Position numbers and translations under genes: made by a program. A model generated the notes under the pieces. It did no database searches. It had not been told where the DNA came from and worked only from the letters and a program-made list of their open reading frames with translations. This document shows, piece after piece, positions 41,724 to 50,668 of a DNA stretch of 64,000 nt. Where the stretch lies: the NCBI GenBank assembly GCA_000023725.1, contig CP001673.1, forward strand, positions 1,126,342 to 1,190,341, read 5' to 3'. The stretch comes from Flavobacteriaceae bacterium 3519-10 (GTDB lineage: Bacteria > Bacteroidota > Bacteroidia > Flavobacteriales > Weeksellaceae). The stretch's first letter is position 1; each line of letters begins with the position of its first letter.

Positions 41724-43376
41724 TTAATGCGCTAATTCCCAACATTTTTCTAAGGCACTATGACATATTTGTAAGTCTGCTTCAAATTGTGCTTGTGTTA
41801 TATTGTCGCCAACGTGTTTTGCAAGTTGTCTTTTCTTTTTTCCTGTAATTATTCTGTCACCATTACCATTAACTGCATCTAATTCAGCCTGAGTTTTTTT
41901 CCAATTTGTATAAGTTGGACAGGGTTGATTTGGATAACATTGTTCTATGTCTCTTTCAACTAATCGAAAAAATTGATTGTTTATATTTAAATGATTGTAA
42001 GTTACCAAAAACTGAGCAACACCTGCTTGTTTTTGTGCGCTTGGTTGGTCAATAAGAATTATTGCTCTGTTTTTGTAGATACTTGTGTCTAAAGGCGCAA
42101 ATAATTTTTCAATTGCATTTATACTTCTTTCTGCTTGGTCTATATCACCATTAGCTTTTACAATCTGTATAACTGGTTTTTCAGAATAAAAACGTTTTAT
42201 TACACGAGTTAATAATTCAAATTCACTTAAACCTTCTACAATCAAAAAGTTTTTAGGTAATAATAAGTCTGCCGGACTACCGCCAAGCAATTCAAAAACA
42301 ACATATGGCTTTTCTAAATCTGTTACAGAAGTGATGGAAGTTTCACCGCTATTTTTTTCTACTTTAAAAATTGTTTGACTTGTGTAATTGTCTGCTACAA
42401 AAACTGATGAGTGAGTATTAATAAAAACTTGATCTCTTGTTTGAGATAATATGTGCAGTACATTTTTTAAATTTCGTTGAGCAGTTGGATGAAGATGCAA
42501 TTCTGCTTCATCAATAAAAAACAAAAACGATTTTCCTACGTCTTCATTTGCTTTTCTAAAATCAGCATAGGCTTGAATTATAGCGAGCATTAATGCTCTT
42601 TGCATTCCGTCACCTTTTTCTTCCGCAAGTGTTTCAATTCCATCGTCAACAGTTGTTTCGAAATTTTTCAACAAATCATCAAAAACTGGTGCAGAAACTT
42701 CAAACTTTACCTTTGTACAATCAGGAAATTGTTTTTCTAAATGTATTTTAACATTATTCCCAACGTTATCAAATTCCGCTTTAATTTCAGAATTATCATC
42801 TTCAAAAAGTTCACGAAATTTAGCTTGAAATTGCTGATATTGTTCATTTTCTTGCAATATTGCTGTCAATACGCCAGAAAGCATAATTCCAATTGGTGTT
42901 GTTTTGCCATATTTAGCAACACTGTCATAATACTGTTTGGTATTTATATATTCGAATTTTGGTAAAAAATCATTCAGCGCTGCATCAAATCCAGTTCCTG
43001 GATTAACTTCAGTTCCATTAATAAACATTTTACGTTTAGTTGGTAAGAGACTTGATCTTTTAAAAGTTACTATATCTGAACCGTCTAACGCATTCTCTAT
43101 TTTGGTTCTATTTGCCACATTCTGCATTTGAGCCACTCCATCTATTGCACCAGTAAATGTAATTTCAACAATAATCTCTCTTTCAGTTTCTCTTTTGAAT
43201 TTTAAGTCTTCAAGCTTTGTGCTTTTACTAATTCCGTTAAAAAAAAATTCTACCGCTTCAAAGAAGTTAGTTTTCCCACAGTTGTTTTGTCCAACAAAAA
43301 TATTGAAATCTGTTGTTGTAAATTCTGTCTGTTGTATTGACCTGAAATTGTCAATTTTAATTGCTTTTATTTTCAT
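41724..43376 (-). CDS. OLD-family ATP-dependent nuclease-like protein
   Basis: This 550-residue protein combines an SMC/ABC-type ATPase with a TOPRIM region. It starts IKIDNFRSIQQTEF and has Walker A GQNNCGKTN (29-37), Walker B FLFFIDEAELHLHP at about 290 and the switch His in INTHSSVFV. The TOPRIM part follows: FLIVEGLSEFELLTRV with the catalytic Glu and AIILIDQPS with the Asp pattern reduced to one Asp. OLD proteins restrict phage by nicking DNA; in Gabija and other systems they work with partners. No UvrD-like GajB partner is present. The AbiTii gene is the nearest downstream gene. A functional TOPRIM is probable but not certain because of the incomplete DxD. Confidence 0.85.
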   Translation of the reverse strand: MKIKAIKIDNFRSIQQTEFTTTDFNIFVGQNNCGKTNFFEAVEFFFNGISKSTKLEDLKFKRETEREIIVEITFTGAIDGVAQMQNVANRTKIENALDGSDIVTFKRSSLLPTKRKMFINGTEVNPGTGFDAALNDFLPKFEYINTKQYYDSVAKYGKTTPIGIMLSGVLTAILQENEQYQQFQAKFRELFEDDNSEIKAEFDNVGNNVKIHLEKQFPDCTKVKFEVSAPVFDDLLKNFETTVDDGIETLAEEKGDGMQRALMLAIIQAYADFRKANEDVGKSFLFFIDEAELHLHPTAQRNLKNVLHILSQTRDQVFINTHSSVFVADNYTSQTIFKVEKNSGETSITSVTDLEKPYVVFELLGGSPADLLLPKNFLIVEGLSEFELLTRVIKRFYSEKPVIQIVKANGDIDQAERSINAIEKLFAPLDTSIYKNRAIILIDQPSAQKQAGVAQFLVTYNHLNINNQFFRLVERDIEQCYPNQPCPTYTNWKKTQAELDAVNGNGDRIITGKKKRQLAKHVGDNITQAQFEADLQICHSALEKCWELAH

Positions 43377-43392
43377 TGGTTTGGTGTTTAAA

Positions 43393-43405
43393 GCTGACCG
43401 CTAAC
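43393..43405. repeat. Inverted cassette-like boundary repeat (5' side of OLD-like gene)
   Basis: GCTGACCGCTAAC lies 16 bp upstream of the OLD-like start codon and is the inverted partner of the sequence at 41703-41716. Together they delimit a unit of one gene. Confidence 0.5.
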
Positions 43406-43588
43406 TCTTAATATTTATGACGAAATCATACATATTCACCCCGAATTTGCAGATATGTATAACAATCATGACACTTAATTATTAAATAAGATATATAAAA
43501 GTATTTGCATTCATGAACTCTAAAAATACAAAACACTTTTCAATCCCAATTACGGCTTTCCGTAAAATAAAAGTTATCCGCTCTTTTT

Positions 43589-44098
43589 TTATTCCACCCT
43601 CACATACTTATTCTTCCTCCCATCCTTATCCGCAATCTTCACCATATTATCGCTCAAAAGGTTTCTCATTACCCCTGCAATATGGGACGACGTTACAACA
43701 TTAATATCTATTTGCTTTAATTCGGCAAGTTCTTCTCTTATTTGTGCTACCGTTTTGCCCTCACTTAGAAAATTGGTTTGAACGATCGACTCCTTTATAG
43801 TCCGAGTTAATCTAGATCCTTCCCTCAGCTCAGGTGGTAGCTTTCTTATGGCTATTGGCTTAATATTGAAATCCTTCAGCGTCGCGAGAGGATAGCCTAC
43901 CGAAACTGCATAATTAACATAGGAATCCATCGTTTTTGCTTCTCCGCGTTCTACTTTCTCCACTGTGCTTTTAGACAGTCCAGTCATGTAGATAATATTT
44001 GGAATGGAGAACCCGTTCTGGATTCTTTTTGTTCTTAATGTTTCACCAAGCTTCTGCCTGTATAAAGTTGCTGTCGTACTATTGTCGTCAATATTCAT
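43589..44098 (-). CDS. XRE-type HTH regulator
   Basis: The 169-residue protein has an N-terminal XRE domain: LGETLRTKRIQNGFSIPNII, MTGLSKSTVEKVERGEAKTM, and SVGYPLATLKDF. A second, winged-helix-like region, residues of about 100-165, has FLSEGKTVAQIREELAEL, HIAGVMRNLLSDNMVKIAD and a basic end KNKYVRV. It would regulate local genes and is the likely controller of the defence genes on its strand, whose nearest start is 212 bp away. Upstream, in the opposite direction, lie two candidate small RNAs. Targets are not established. Confidence 0.82.
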   Translation of the reverse strand: MNIDDNSTTATLYRQKLGETLRTKRIQNGFSIPNIIYMTGLSKSTVEKVERGEAKTMDSYVNYAVSVGYPLATLKDFNIKPIAIRKLPPELREGSRLTRTIKESIVQTNFLSEGKTVAQIREELAELKQIDINVVTSSHIAGVMRNLLSDNMVKIADKDGRKNKYVRVE

Positions 44099-44176
44099 TA
44101 TTATTTTATTAATGTTAAAAGACTTTATTTTTAAAACTTATTTGCATGTAATGAATATTTGTATTATATTTGTGAA

Positions 44177-44280
44177 GCGATATGATAATTAAGGTGTTAT
44201 ACACCATGATTAACGATGTTTTCTCGAACTAGAACGACCAATTTTCACCATCGAGAACACCGTGAAATCGCTCCATGCTT
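44177..44280 (+). ncRNA. Candidate structured small RNA 1 (tandem pair)
   Basis: TATATTTG (44165-44172) is a perfect -7 element and predicts a start near 44177. The RNA would hold two hairpins, GGTGT-TAT-ACACC (44193-44205) and TTCTCGA/TCGAGAA (44221-44227 with 44251-44257, extendable to 9 of 10). A closing stem forms between GAAGCGAT (44173-44180) and ATCGCTCC (44267-44274). Its 3' sequence GTGAAATCGCTCCATGC (44262-44278) recurs at the end of candidate 2. No coding frame fits. Confidence 0.35.
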
Positions 44281-44303
44281 AAAAAGTTCTTACTTTTGTA
44301 CTT

Positions 44304-44405
44304 GCATGGGGGCGGTTTTCACGTAAGCTTTAGATGGTAACTTCTTTCGGGAAGTAGGGTTTGGTCGCCCTTAGTTCTAAAGTGTGAAACCGCTCCTTGC
44401 TTTTT
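44304..44405 (+). ncRNA. Candidate structured small RNA 2 (tandem pair)
   Basis: TACTTTTG (44291-44298) is a perfect -7 element placing the start at about 44304. GCATGGGGGCGGTTTTCAC (44304-44322) pairs with GTGAAACCGCTCCTTGC (44384-44400). Inside, CTTTAGA (44328-44334) pairs with TCTAAAG (44376-44382), enclosing ACTTC-TTTCGG-GAAGT (44340-44355) and AGGG/CCCT (44356-44371). The closing stem is followed by a T run, as in a terminator. The 5' arm can also pair with the 3' repeat of candidate 1, so a switch between structures is possible. I could not match it to SRP RNA, RNase P or tmRNA. Confidence 0.45.
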
Positions 44406-44813
44406 CAGGGATCTTCCCCGCACTCCGAAACCATCGTTCCATAAACCCAAAACACATTAGTATGAGAACGACATTTGCCCAATTACCCCCTTAAATACAC
44501 AAGAACCTTAAGGTTCCACCACAGCTTTTCCCAATCCGTTTGGGAGATAAAGAACGCCAACGCTATACCCACCGCTGCGAAGGGGTAAGGATCCTGTGTA
44601 CGCAAATGCCGCACAGAATATACTAAATTTTGCCCCTAAGCACACCAAAGCCCTTGCAGGAGCCGGAGAGTGGAGTAAGCACATTTTTAAACTGGTACGT
44701 TAAAAGTAGTTTGTTTATTTCAATTATCCAAATGAAGATGAAAGGCGATGGGAAATGGGGTAGCGTTGGTTTTTTTTAAATGCTGGGTGCGGGATGCTGG
44801 GTGCTGGATGTTT
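44406..44813. other. Gene-poor region with a short coding-like relic
   Basis: No complete gene is visible. On the plus strand, 44590-44703 stays open and reads like protein (DPVYANAAQNILNF, then HTKALAGAGEWSKH, ending at a TAA), which could be the tail of a lost gene. From about 44781 the sequence turns into GCTGGGTGCGGGATGCTGG and similar short G-rich repeats, and then into the dispersed repeat family. Confidence 0.3.
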
Positions 44814-44817
44814 GCTT

Positions 44818-44890
44818 TTGACTTCGTCGAACCACTGCTTTACTTTTGCTTCGCAAAAGAGGTTCCTCGCAGGCTCGGAATGACATCGGT
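44818..44890. repeat. Partial copy of the dispersed repeat
   Basis: CGTCGAACCACT, TTCGCAAAAGAG and GCTCGGAATGAC follow the same order as at 45380-45440 in copy B. They are also related to 9794-9830 at the left end of copy A. The remaining blocks of the element are absent here. Confidence 0.5.
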
Positions 44891-45051
44891 CTTATCCGGA
44901 ACGACAGCGATGCTGTACACAATGATATTTACAGTGGGTGCAACCACTGCGGCCTTCGGGCTTTAACCGGAGATAGTTTCTTTTCATTTATATTTTTTTG
45001 TTAACAGGCAGGGGAGGATCAGAGGGGAATCTCCTGCTGTAACAAAGGTTT

Positions 45052-45490
45052 TAATTTCTTTTTTCCTTGATGAAAAAAGAACCAAAAAAATCAAGACTTG
45101 GATTTAATTTTTCTTTTGCCTTGATGCAAAAGAAACAAAAAATCAAGACCTGGATACTTTTGCTAAAAAATTGAAATTTCTTCAAGAAAATCCCCCAAAC
45201 TCGGGCGGGAAGAAGATTGCTCGACTGGGTGGAGATTATTGCCGCCACTCGAACAGGGGGGATTTTTATGATTGTTTAATCGAAGATATGTTCCTGAAGA
45301 AATTCCAATTTTTCTTCACGCAAAAGTCTCCGAAGTCGGAGAAATGCGAGAGCCAACAATCAAGAGCCAAGTGCTTTTGACTCCGTCGAACCACTTCGTT
45401 TGGTTTGCTGCGCAAAAGAGATCCTTCGCGGGCTCAGGATGACAATAGATAAGAGCCAGGGAAAAAGGATAAAGATTCAACAATTAAAAG
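45052..45490. repeat. Dispersed hairpin repeat, copy B
   Basis: This copy shares its blocks with the repeats at 9829 and 45630: TTTCTTTTTTCCTTGATG hairpin, CAAGACTTGGAT, a second hairpin TCTTTTGCCTTGATGCAAAAGA, TTTTGCTAAAA, ACTCGGGCGG, GCCGCCACTCGAACAG, CTTCACGCAAAAGTCTCCG, GCGGGCTCAGGATGACA and the AAGAGCCAGGGAAAAAGGA tail. The two hairpins are variants of each other with complementary changes in both arms. No conserved reading frame is apparent. Confidence 0.7.
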
Positions 45491-45629
45491 AACAACGATG
45501 ACAACAAACTTTGATTATTATACCGATACCTCATAAAGAGCTCCTCACATTCATATCAATGCTCTTCCGAAGGATTGTCTTCAGCGGGGAAGTTCCCACT
45601 TTCTACACAGGCTTTCCCGCAGGGCAGTC

Positions 45630-46045
45630 CGAGGAGTTAGTTCTTTTTTCCTTGATGAAAAAAGAACCATCCGCCGCGGCGGACAAGACCTGGATCTTTT
45701 TGCCTCATTTCTATTATATTTTTAATGGATTCGGCGAAACTCCTTCGTCGTTTTGCTAAATGGTTAATAGTTCTTTTGGCTTGAACCAAAAGAACCAAAA
45801 GTTCAAGACTTGGATCTTTTTTGCTAAAATTTTAATCAATGTGCTAAAATTTCCAAAATTGACTCCCTGCGGTCGCCGAACCACTACGTTAGGTTTCGGG
45901 CGGATAAAAAGAAGATTTCTTCGATACGGGGTACTTGCCGCCACTCGAACAGTGGAAATTTTTTAACGCACATTTTTTAAAATTTCTTCACGCAAAAATC
46001 TCCTAGGTCGATAAGAATGCAAGAGCCAAGTAAAAAGTAAGAAGA
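45630..46045. repeat. Dispersed hairpin repeat, copy C
   Basis: Here the blocks are TTCTTTTTTCCTTGATGAAA hairpin, the GCCGCGGCGG element also seen in copy A, CAAGACCTGGAT, a third hairpin variant GTTCTTTTGG-CTTGAA-CCAAAAGAAC (45769-45794), CAAGACTTGGAT, GCTAAAATTTCCAAAA, GCCGCCACTCGAACAGTGG and CACGCAAAAATCTCCTAGG. A CCGAACCACTACG insertion interrupts the middle block. The copy is next to copy B, so 44.8-46.05 kb is mostly this family. Confidence 0.7.
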
Positions 46046-46183
46046 GCAAAGGGGTCTTGCGAAGGTTTCGTTTAATATTATAAATCTAAAATCGTTGTTC
46101 TTAAATCTATAATTTAATTTAAAATCGGGCATCTGGCATCGGGCATCCCTCACCCCTCACCCCGCAAATGACAAAAAAAAGCC

Positions 46184-46213
46184 CTTTCCCAAAAGTTTGC
46201 AGCCGCGGGAAAG
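46184..46213. terminator. Hairpin upstream of the SusC-like gene
   Basis: CTTTCCC (46184-46190) pairs with GGGAAAG (46207-46213). A run of A precedes it on the plus strand, so it reads as a stem plus T run on the minus strand. No minus-strand gene ends here, so it may instead be a leader structure or an insulator in front of the SusC operon. Just before it, at 46126-46165, are GGGCATC and CACCCCTCACC short repeats typical of gene ends in this genome. Confidence 0.35.
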
Positions 46214-46256
46214 AGCAGTGAATATTATCAGTATAAACCAATAACACAACAAAACT

Positions 46257-49200
46257 ATGAAAAAAAAGTTTTGCAGGCCGGCAGGCATCGCCTTTGCCTT
46301 TCTGCTCTCGGGAGTGTACACAACAGTACATGCCCAATCCCGCACCGTCACGGGAACTGTTAATGACGGTGACAAACCACTCAGCGGAGTCACTGTCAGT
46401 CAGGAAGGCAGCAGCCAGATGACGACCACCACTGCCTCGGGAGCGTTCTCGCTTCAAGCGTCCGGCGAAAACCCGGTACTTGTTTTCAGGCATCCCGAAT
46501 ACGGAGAAAGAAAAATAGTAGCCGACAGGAGCTCTTTCGTGGTCTCCCTCACCGAAAAAGTGAATACGATTCAGGAAGTGGTGCTCAACGCAGGTTACTA
46601 TGCAGTAAATGCCCGCGAAAGCACGGGCAGCATTGCAAAAGTGACTGCCAAAGAAATTGAGAACCAGCCGGTGACGAATGTTTTGTCGGCGGTGCAGGGG
46701 AGGATGGCAGGGGTGAGTATTACGCAGAACAGCGGCACACCCGGAGGAGGGTTTGATGTGCAGATCCGGGGAAGGAACAGTCTGAGGAATCTGCTCAACA
46801 GCATGACGGATGGAAATGCACCGCTGTACATTATAGATGGCGTGCCTCTCGCAGGGGACCTGATCTCAACGCTCTCCACAAGTGCTTTGCCTCTGCAGCG
46901 CATCAGTCCGTTAAACAGCATTAACCCTAATGATGTTGAAAGCATTGAGGTGCTAAAAGACGCAGATGCTACGGCGATCTATGGATCAAGAGGCGGTAAT
47001 GGTGTCATACTGATAACGACTAAGAAAGGGAAAGCCTCCCCGGTTCGTCTTAAAGTAAACAGCAGCCAGGGCTTCAGTCAGGTGGGCAGCGTGCTTAAGA
47101 TGATGAACAGTGCTGAATACATCAGCATGCGCAAACAGGCCTACGCGAATGTCGGCACCACTGTGTATCCGGCCAACGCCTACGACATTAACGGAACCTG
47201 GGATCAGACCCGATACACCGACTGGCAGAAAGAACTGCTTGGCGGAACGGCGGAAAACACCAATATCCTTGTGAATGTTTCCGGCGGGTCGGACAGGAAC
47301 AGTTTTTCGGTGAGTGCAGGATACGGTAACCAGACTTCGGTTTTTCCCGGCGGGCAGCAATACCGGACGAATACCCTTTCATCCCACTTCGATCACCATT
47401 CTGCCGACCGAAAGTTCAGCCTGGGATTTTCGAATCTTCTTACGCTCACTAAAAACCGCACGCTTAACACGGATTTCACAAACGCGGCCCTCAGGCTTGC
47501 GCCCAATGCGCCGGCGCTGTTTGACACTGCCGGGAATCTGAACTGGGAAAACGGGAGCTTTAACAATCCATTGGCACAGCTCAACGCTCGTTACCGGAAT
47601 GCAACCCAGCACGTGAATCAGAACCTGAATATAGCCTACCGCTTCTGGGGTGGTTTTTCGGCTAAACTTAATGCCGGTGCAACCTTACAGCAGCTGGAGG
47701 AATACAGCCTGCTGCCGAATACGATCTACAGCCCTTCGTCGGGTCTCCATAGCAGCTCCGCCTATTCATCTTCATCGCGCGGCACCAGTTCGGTTTTCTC
47801 GTATCTTCTTGAGCCGCAGCTCACCTGGACAAAGAAATATGATGCGCATGAATGGTCGGTTTTAACGGGCGTCACATTTCAGGAAAGTGTGAATAAGAAT
47901 TCAGGGATGAACGGTTACGGGTATGCGAGCAATTCGCTGCTTGAGAACATCGCTGCCGCGACGAACGTGACGGTTTTACCGCTTGAGGAAAACCAATACC
48001 GGTATGCGGCTTTTTTCGGACGTACAAACTATCAGTTTAAAAACCGCTATATCCTGAACCTTACCGCACGCCGGGACGGTTCCAGCCGTTTCGGGCCGAA
48101 CCGCCGGTTTGCCAGTTTCGGAGCAGCCGGAGCGGCCTGGGTGCTGTCGGAAGAAAGTTTTCTAAAAGATTTCAGCTGGCTGAGTTTCGCCAAACTGCGC
48201 GGCAGTATCGGCCGCACCGGTAGCGATGCGATAGGAGACTTTCAGTTTCTGAATACGTACAGTATCGGCTATTATGCTTACGACGGTTTGCCCGGACTCT
48301 ATCCTTCGCGTCTTTATAATCCGGACTTTTCATGGGAAAAGACCGATAAACTTGAGGCAGCACTGGATGTTTCTGTTTTTAATGACCGTATTGCTTTAAC
48401 GGCAGCCTGGTACCGCAACCGCTCCTCGAATCAGCTGGTAGGCATCCCTTTGCCATCTACTACAGGCTTTTCGTCGATCCTCGCCAATCTCGGTGCCACG
48501 GTGGAAAACAGCGGCTTTGAACTTGAACTCGGGGTGCACCCTTTGAAAGGCAGTGCGTGGGAATGGAGCAGCTCATTTAATATCAGCATTCCAAGGAATA
48601 AACTCCTTGCCTTCCCGGGGCTGGAGGGTTCCACCTATGCCAACCGGTATGTAGTCGGCGAGTCAATCTATGTGGTTAAACTGCTGGATTATAACGGGAT
48701 TAATGCGGAAGGACAATACACCTTTACTGATTTTAACGGGGACGGTAAAATATCTTCTCCCGACGATTCTAAAGCACTGCGGACTTTGGGACCTAAATAT
48801 TTCGGCGGTTTTCAGAACACGGTGCGCTACAGAGATTTCAGTTTGGCTTTTCTGGTCCAGTTCGTTAAACAGCAAGGCTGGAATTATTTCAGGACGATGG
48901 CCACACCAGGTTTAATGGTTAACCAGCCCGTGGATCTGCTGAACGTGTGGTCGCCTACCAATCCGGGTGGTATTATCATGCCTTACACACCGGGCAATGA
49001 CAGCCTTACCAACACGCTTAGTGATCATTTTATGAACAGTACCGCAGCGGTGAGCGACGCGTCGTTCATCCGGTTGAAAAACATCCAGCTTAACTACGCC
49101 GTTCCGCTGCAGAATACGCTCATAAAGGAAGCCCATATCTATGTACAGGGCCAGAATATGCTTACGTGGACAAACTACTTCGGGCTTGATCCGGAATTTG

Positions 49201-49262
49201 TGACGTCAGGATTTCTACCTCCTTTAAAAACCCTGTCGATGGGCCTGCAATTAACCTTTTAA
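46257..49262 (+). CDS. SusC/RagA-family TonB-linked outer-membrane transporter
   Basis: A 1001-residue protein with signal peptide (to VHAQS), a carboxypeptidase-regulatory-like domain (VTGTVNDGDKPLSGVTVSQE), a TonB/plug region (QEVVLNAGY, VTNVLSAVQGRMAGVSITQ, IRGRNSLRN, PLYIIDGVPL, VESIEVLKDADATAIYGSRG, GVILITTKKG) and a beta-barrel ending GLQLTF. SusC proteins import oligosaccharides or peptides in complex with a SusD lid. The SusD-like gene follows by 14 bp, and then an S9 peptidase, so imported substrates are probably peptides or glycopeptides rather than glycans. No regulator of the sigma/anti-sigma type lies directly upstream; a TPR-AraC regulator is downstream at 55.9 kb. Confidence 0.95.
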   Translation: MKKKFCRPAGIAFAFLLSGVYTTVHAQSRTVTGTVNDGDKPLSGVTVSQEGSSQMTTTTASGAFSLQASGENPVLVFRHPEYGERKIVADRSSFVVSLTEKVNTIQEVVLNAGYYAVNARESTGSIAKVTAKEIENQPVTNVLSAVQGRMAGVSITQNSGTPGGGFDVQIRGRNSLRNLLNSMTDGNAPLYIIDGVPLAGDLISTLSTSALPLQRISPLNSINPNDVESIEVLKDADATAIYGSRGGNGVILITTKKGKASPVRLKVNSSQGFSQVGSVLKMMNSAEYISMRKQAYANVGTTVYPANAYDINGTWDQTRYTDWQKELLGGTAENTNILVNVSGGSDRNSFSVSAGYGNQTSVFPGGQQYRTNTLSSHFDHHSADRKFSLGFSNLLTLTKNRTLNTDFTNAALRLAPNAPALFDTAGNLNWENGSFNNPLAQLNARYRNATQHVNQNLNIAYRFWGGFSAKLNAGATLQQLEEYSLLPNTIYSPSSGLHSSSAYSSSSRGTSSVFSYLLEPQLTWTKKYDAHEWSVLTGVTFQESVNKNSGMNGYGYASNSLLENIAAATNVTVLPLEENQYRYAAFFGRTNYQFKNRYILNLTARRDGSSRFGPNRRFASFGAAGAAWVLSEESFLKDFSWLSFAKLRGSIGRTGSDAIGDFQFLNTYSIGYYAYDGLPGLYPSRLYNPDFSWEKTDKLEAALDVSVFNDRIALTAAWYRNRSSNQLVGIPLPSTTGFSSILANLGATVENSGFELELGVHPLKGSAWEWSSSFNISIPRNKLLAFPGLEGSTYANRYVVGESIYVVKLLDYNGINAEGQYTFTDFNGDGKISSPDDSKALRTLGPKYFGGFQNTVRYRDFSLAFLVQFVKQQGWNYFRTMATPGLMVNQPVDLLNVWSPTNPGGIIMPYTPGNDSLTNTLSDHFMNSTAAVSDASFIRLKNIQLNYAVPLQNTLIKEAHIYVQGQNMLTWTNYFGLDPEFVTSGFLPPLKTLSMGLQLTF

Positions 49263-49276
49263 AAAAAAATAAAACA

Positions 49277-50668
49277 ATGAAAATACAATATACCCTCAAA
49301 CGGATTTATACGGTAAGCCTGGGCGCCCTGCTGCTGTCAGCGCTGCATTCGTGCGAAAACCTTCTGGACGTAAATACGCCGGTCAGCCAGACGGGCAGTG
49401 AACAGGTTTTTGAATCTGTAGGAACCGCGGATGCTGCGCTCAGCCATCTGTACACGGAAATTCAGGCGTACTCGCTGCTAAACGGCGGGTCGGGCGGGGC
49501 GGGAGCGCTGCTGGGTGCTTATACGGATGATCTCATCAGTTATGATGTCTATTCTCAGAACGGCGATATGGATATTTATCAGAATGTGCAGGGGCCCAGT
49601 AACATCAGCATCAAAGGCGTTTGGACCAACGCTTACAGTGAAATTTATACGGCTAATGCCATTATAAACGGGGTGGAAAAAAGCACCGGAATCGGCGAAG
49701 ACGACCGCAGGCGCATTAAAGGGGAGGCCCTGTTTGTGAGAACCCTGATCTATTACTACCTCAACCAGCTGTTTGGCGACATCCCTTATACGGCAACGAC
49801 TGATTACACGGTAAACCAGATGCTAAAGAAAATCCCTTCAGCTGAAGTTCAGCTCAAAATTCAGGAAGACCTTTACAGCGCAGCTGCTTTGCTTAATGAC
49901 GAGTACCGGAATCCGGAGCGCATTTACCCGAACCGGAAAACGGCTGAACTTCTGCTGGCAACTGTACTGATGACCCGCCAGCAATACGCCACCGCAGAGG
50001 CGCTTCTCCGTGGGATAATACAAAGTCCGCTCTATCAGTGGCAGCCGGCAGTACAGGAAACTTTTAAAAAGAACGGGCAGCATATTCTCTGGCAACTGAA
50101 GCCCCTTTATCCGACCCAAGCGACGAACGAGGTGCTTCTTTACTACTTTGAAAGCGCTCATCCTACGATGTACACCCTGTCTGATCACCTGATCACCTCG
50201 TTCTCCGCAGGTGACCTCCGCAAACAGTGGTGGACGAAGGAGATCACGGTAGAACAGACTGCCTATTACCGCGCTGATAAGTACACCCGGATATTTGACA
50301 ATACGGATGAGTATTCTATTGTGTTCCGGCTGGAAGAAGCCTATCTGCTGCTGGCCGAAGCACTGGCACAGCAAGGCAAACTAAGCGAAGCGCTACCTTA
50401 CCTGAACGCGGTAAAAGCGAAAGCAGGCATCCCGCATGTAGCGCCCTCCGTTACCAAAGAACAGCTGCTGGACGAAATTCTCGCTGAAAACAGAAAAGAA
50501 TTTTTTACCGAGCGCGGCATCAGGTTCACCACTCTTAAACGAATGAACCGCTTATCGGATCTGACTTCGCATAAGCCTAACTGGAAAGCGCATCACCAGG
50601 TATGGCCGCTGCCTTTTTCTGAACTTTCACTCAATCCTAACCTCAATCCTCAAAATAATGGCTATTAA
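49277..50668 (+). CDS. SusD/RagB-family outer-membrane lipoprotein
   Basis: The 463-residue protein has a lipoprotein signal (LLLSALHSCENLLD, lipobox SALHSC) and a TPR-like helical SusD fold. Characteristic stretches are RRIKGEALFVRTLIYYYLNQ (the conserved A-x-x-RA-x-x-Y-x-x-L helix), LFGDIPY, RLEEAYLLLAEAL and ENRKEFFTERGIRF. It binds substrate on the cell surface and caps the SusC barrel. Its stop overlaps the start of the S9 peptidase by 11 bp, so translation is coupled. No carbohydrate-active enzymes neighbour the operon. The C-terminal end LNPNLNPQNNGY is typical of SusD proteins. Confidence 0.95.
   Translation: MKIQYTLKRIYTVSLGALLLSALHSCENLLDVNTPVSQTGSEQVFESVGTADAALSHLYTEIQAYSLLNGGSGGAGALLGAYTDDLISYDVYSQNGDMDIYQNVQGPSNISIKGVWTNAYSEIYTANAIINGVEKSTGIGEDDRRRIKGEALFVRTLIYYYLNQLFGDIPYTATTDYTVNQMLKKIPSAEVQLKIQEDLYSAAALLNDEYRNPERIYPNRKTAELLLATVLMTRQQYATAEALLRGIIQSPLYQWQPAVQETFKKNGQHILWQLKPLYPTQATNEVLLYYFESAHPTMYTLSDHLITSFSAGDLRKQWWTKEITVEQTAYYRADKYTRIFDNTDEYSIVFRLEEAYLLLAEALAQQGKLSEALPYLNAVKAKAGIPHVAPSVTKEQLLDEILAENRKEFFTERGIRFTTLKRMNRLSDLTSHKPNWKAHHQVWPLPFSELSLNPNLNPQNNGY

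Noticed and set aside
36346-43405. Firm annotation of attC sites
   Set aside because: Inverted repeats are visible but the full R/L box pattern could not be demonstrated, and no integrase is present.
44165-44405. SRP RNA, RNase P, tmRNA or retron msr-msd
   Set aside because: The SRP core (GGNAAGNAGCC) and the known conserved cores of the others were not found, and no reverse transcriptase gene is near.
45051-45966. Small open frames within the repeat copies
   Set aside because: Frames are not conserved between copies, while the hairpins are.
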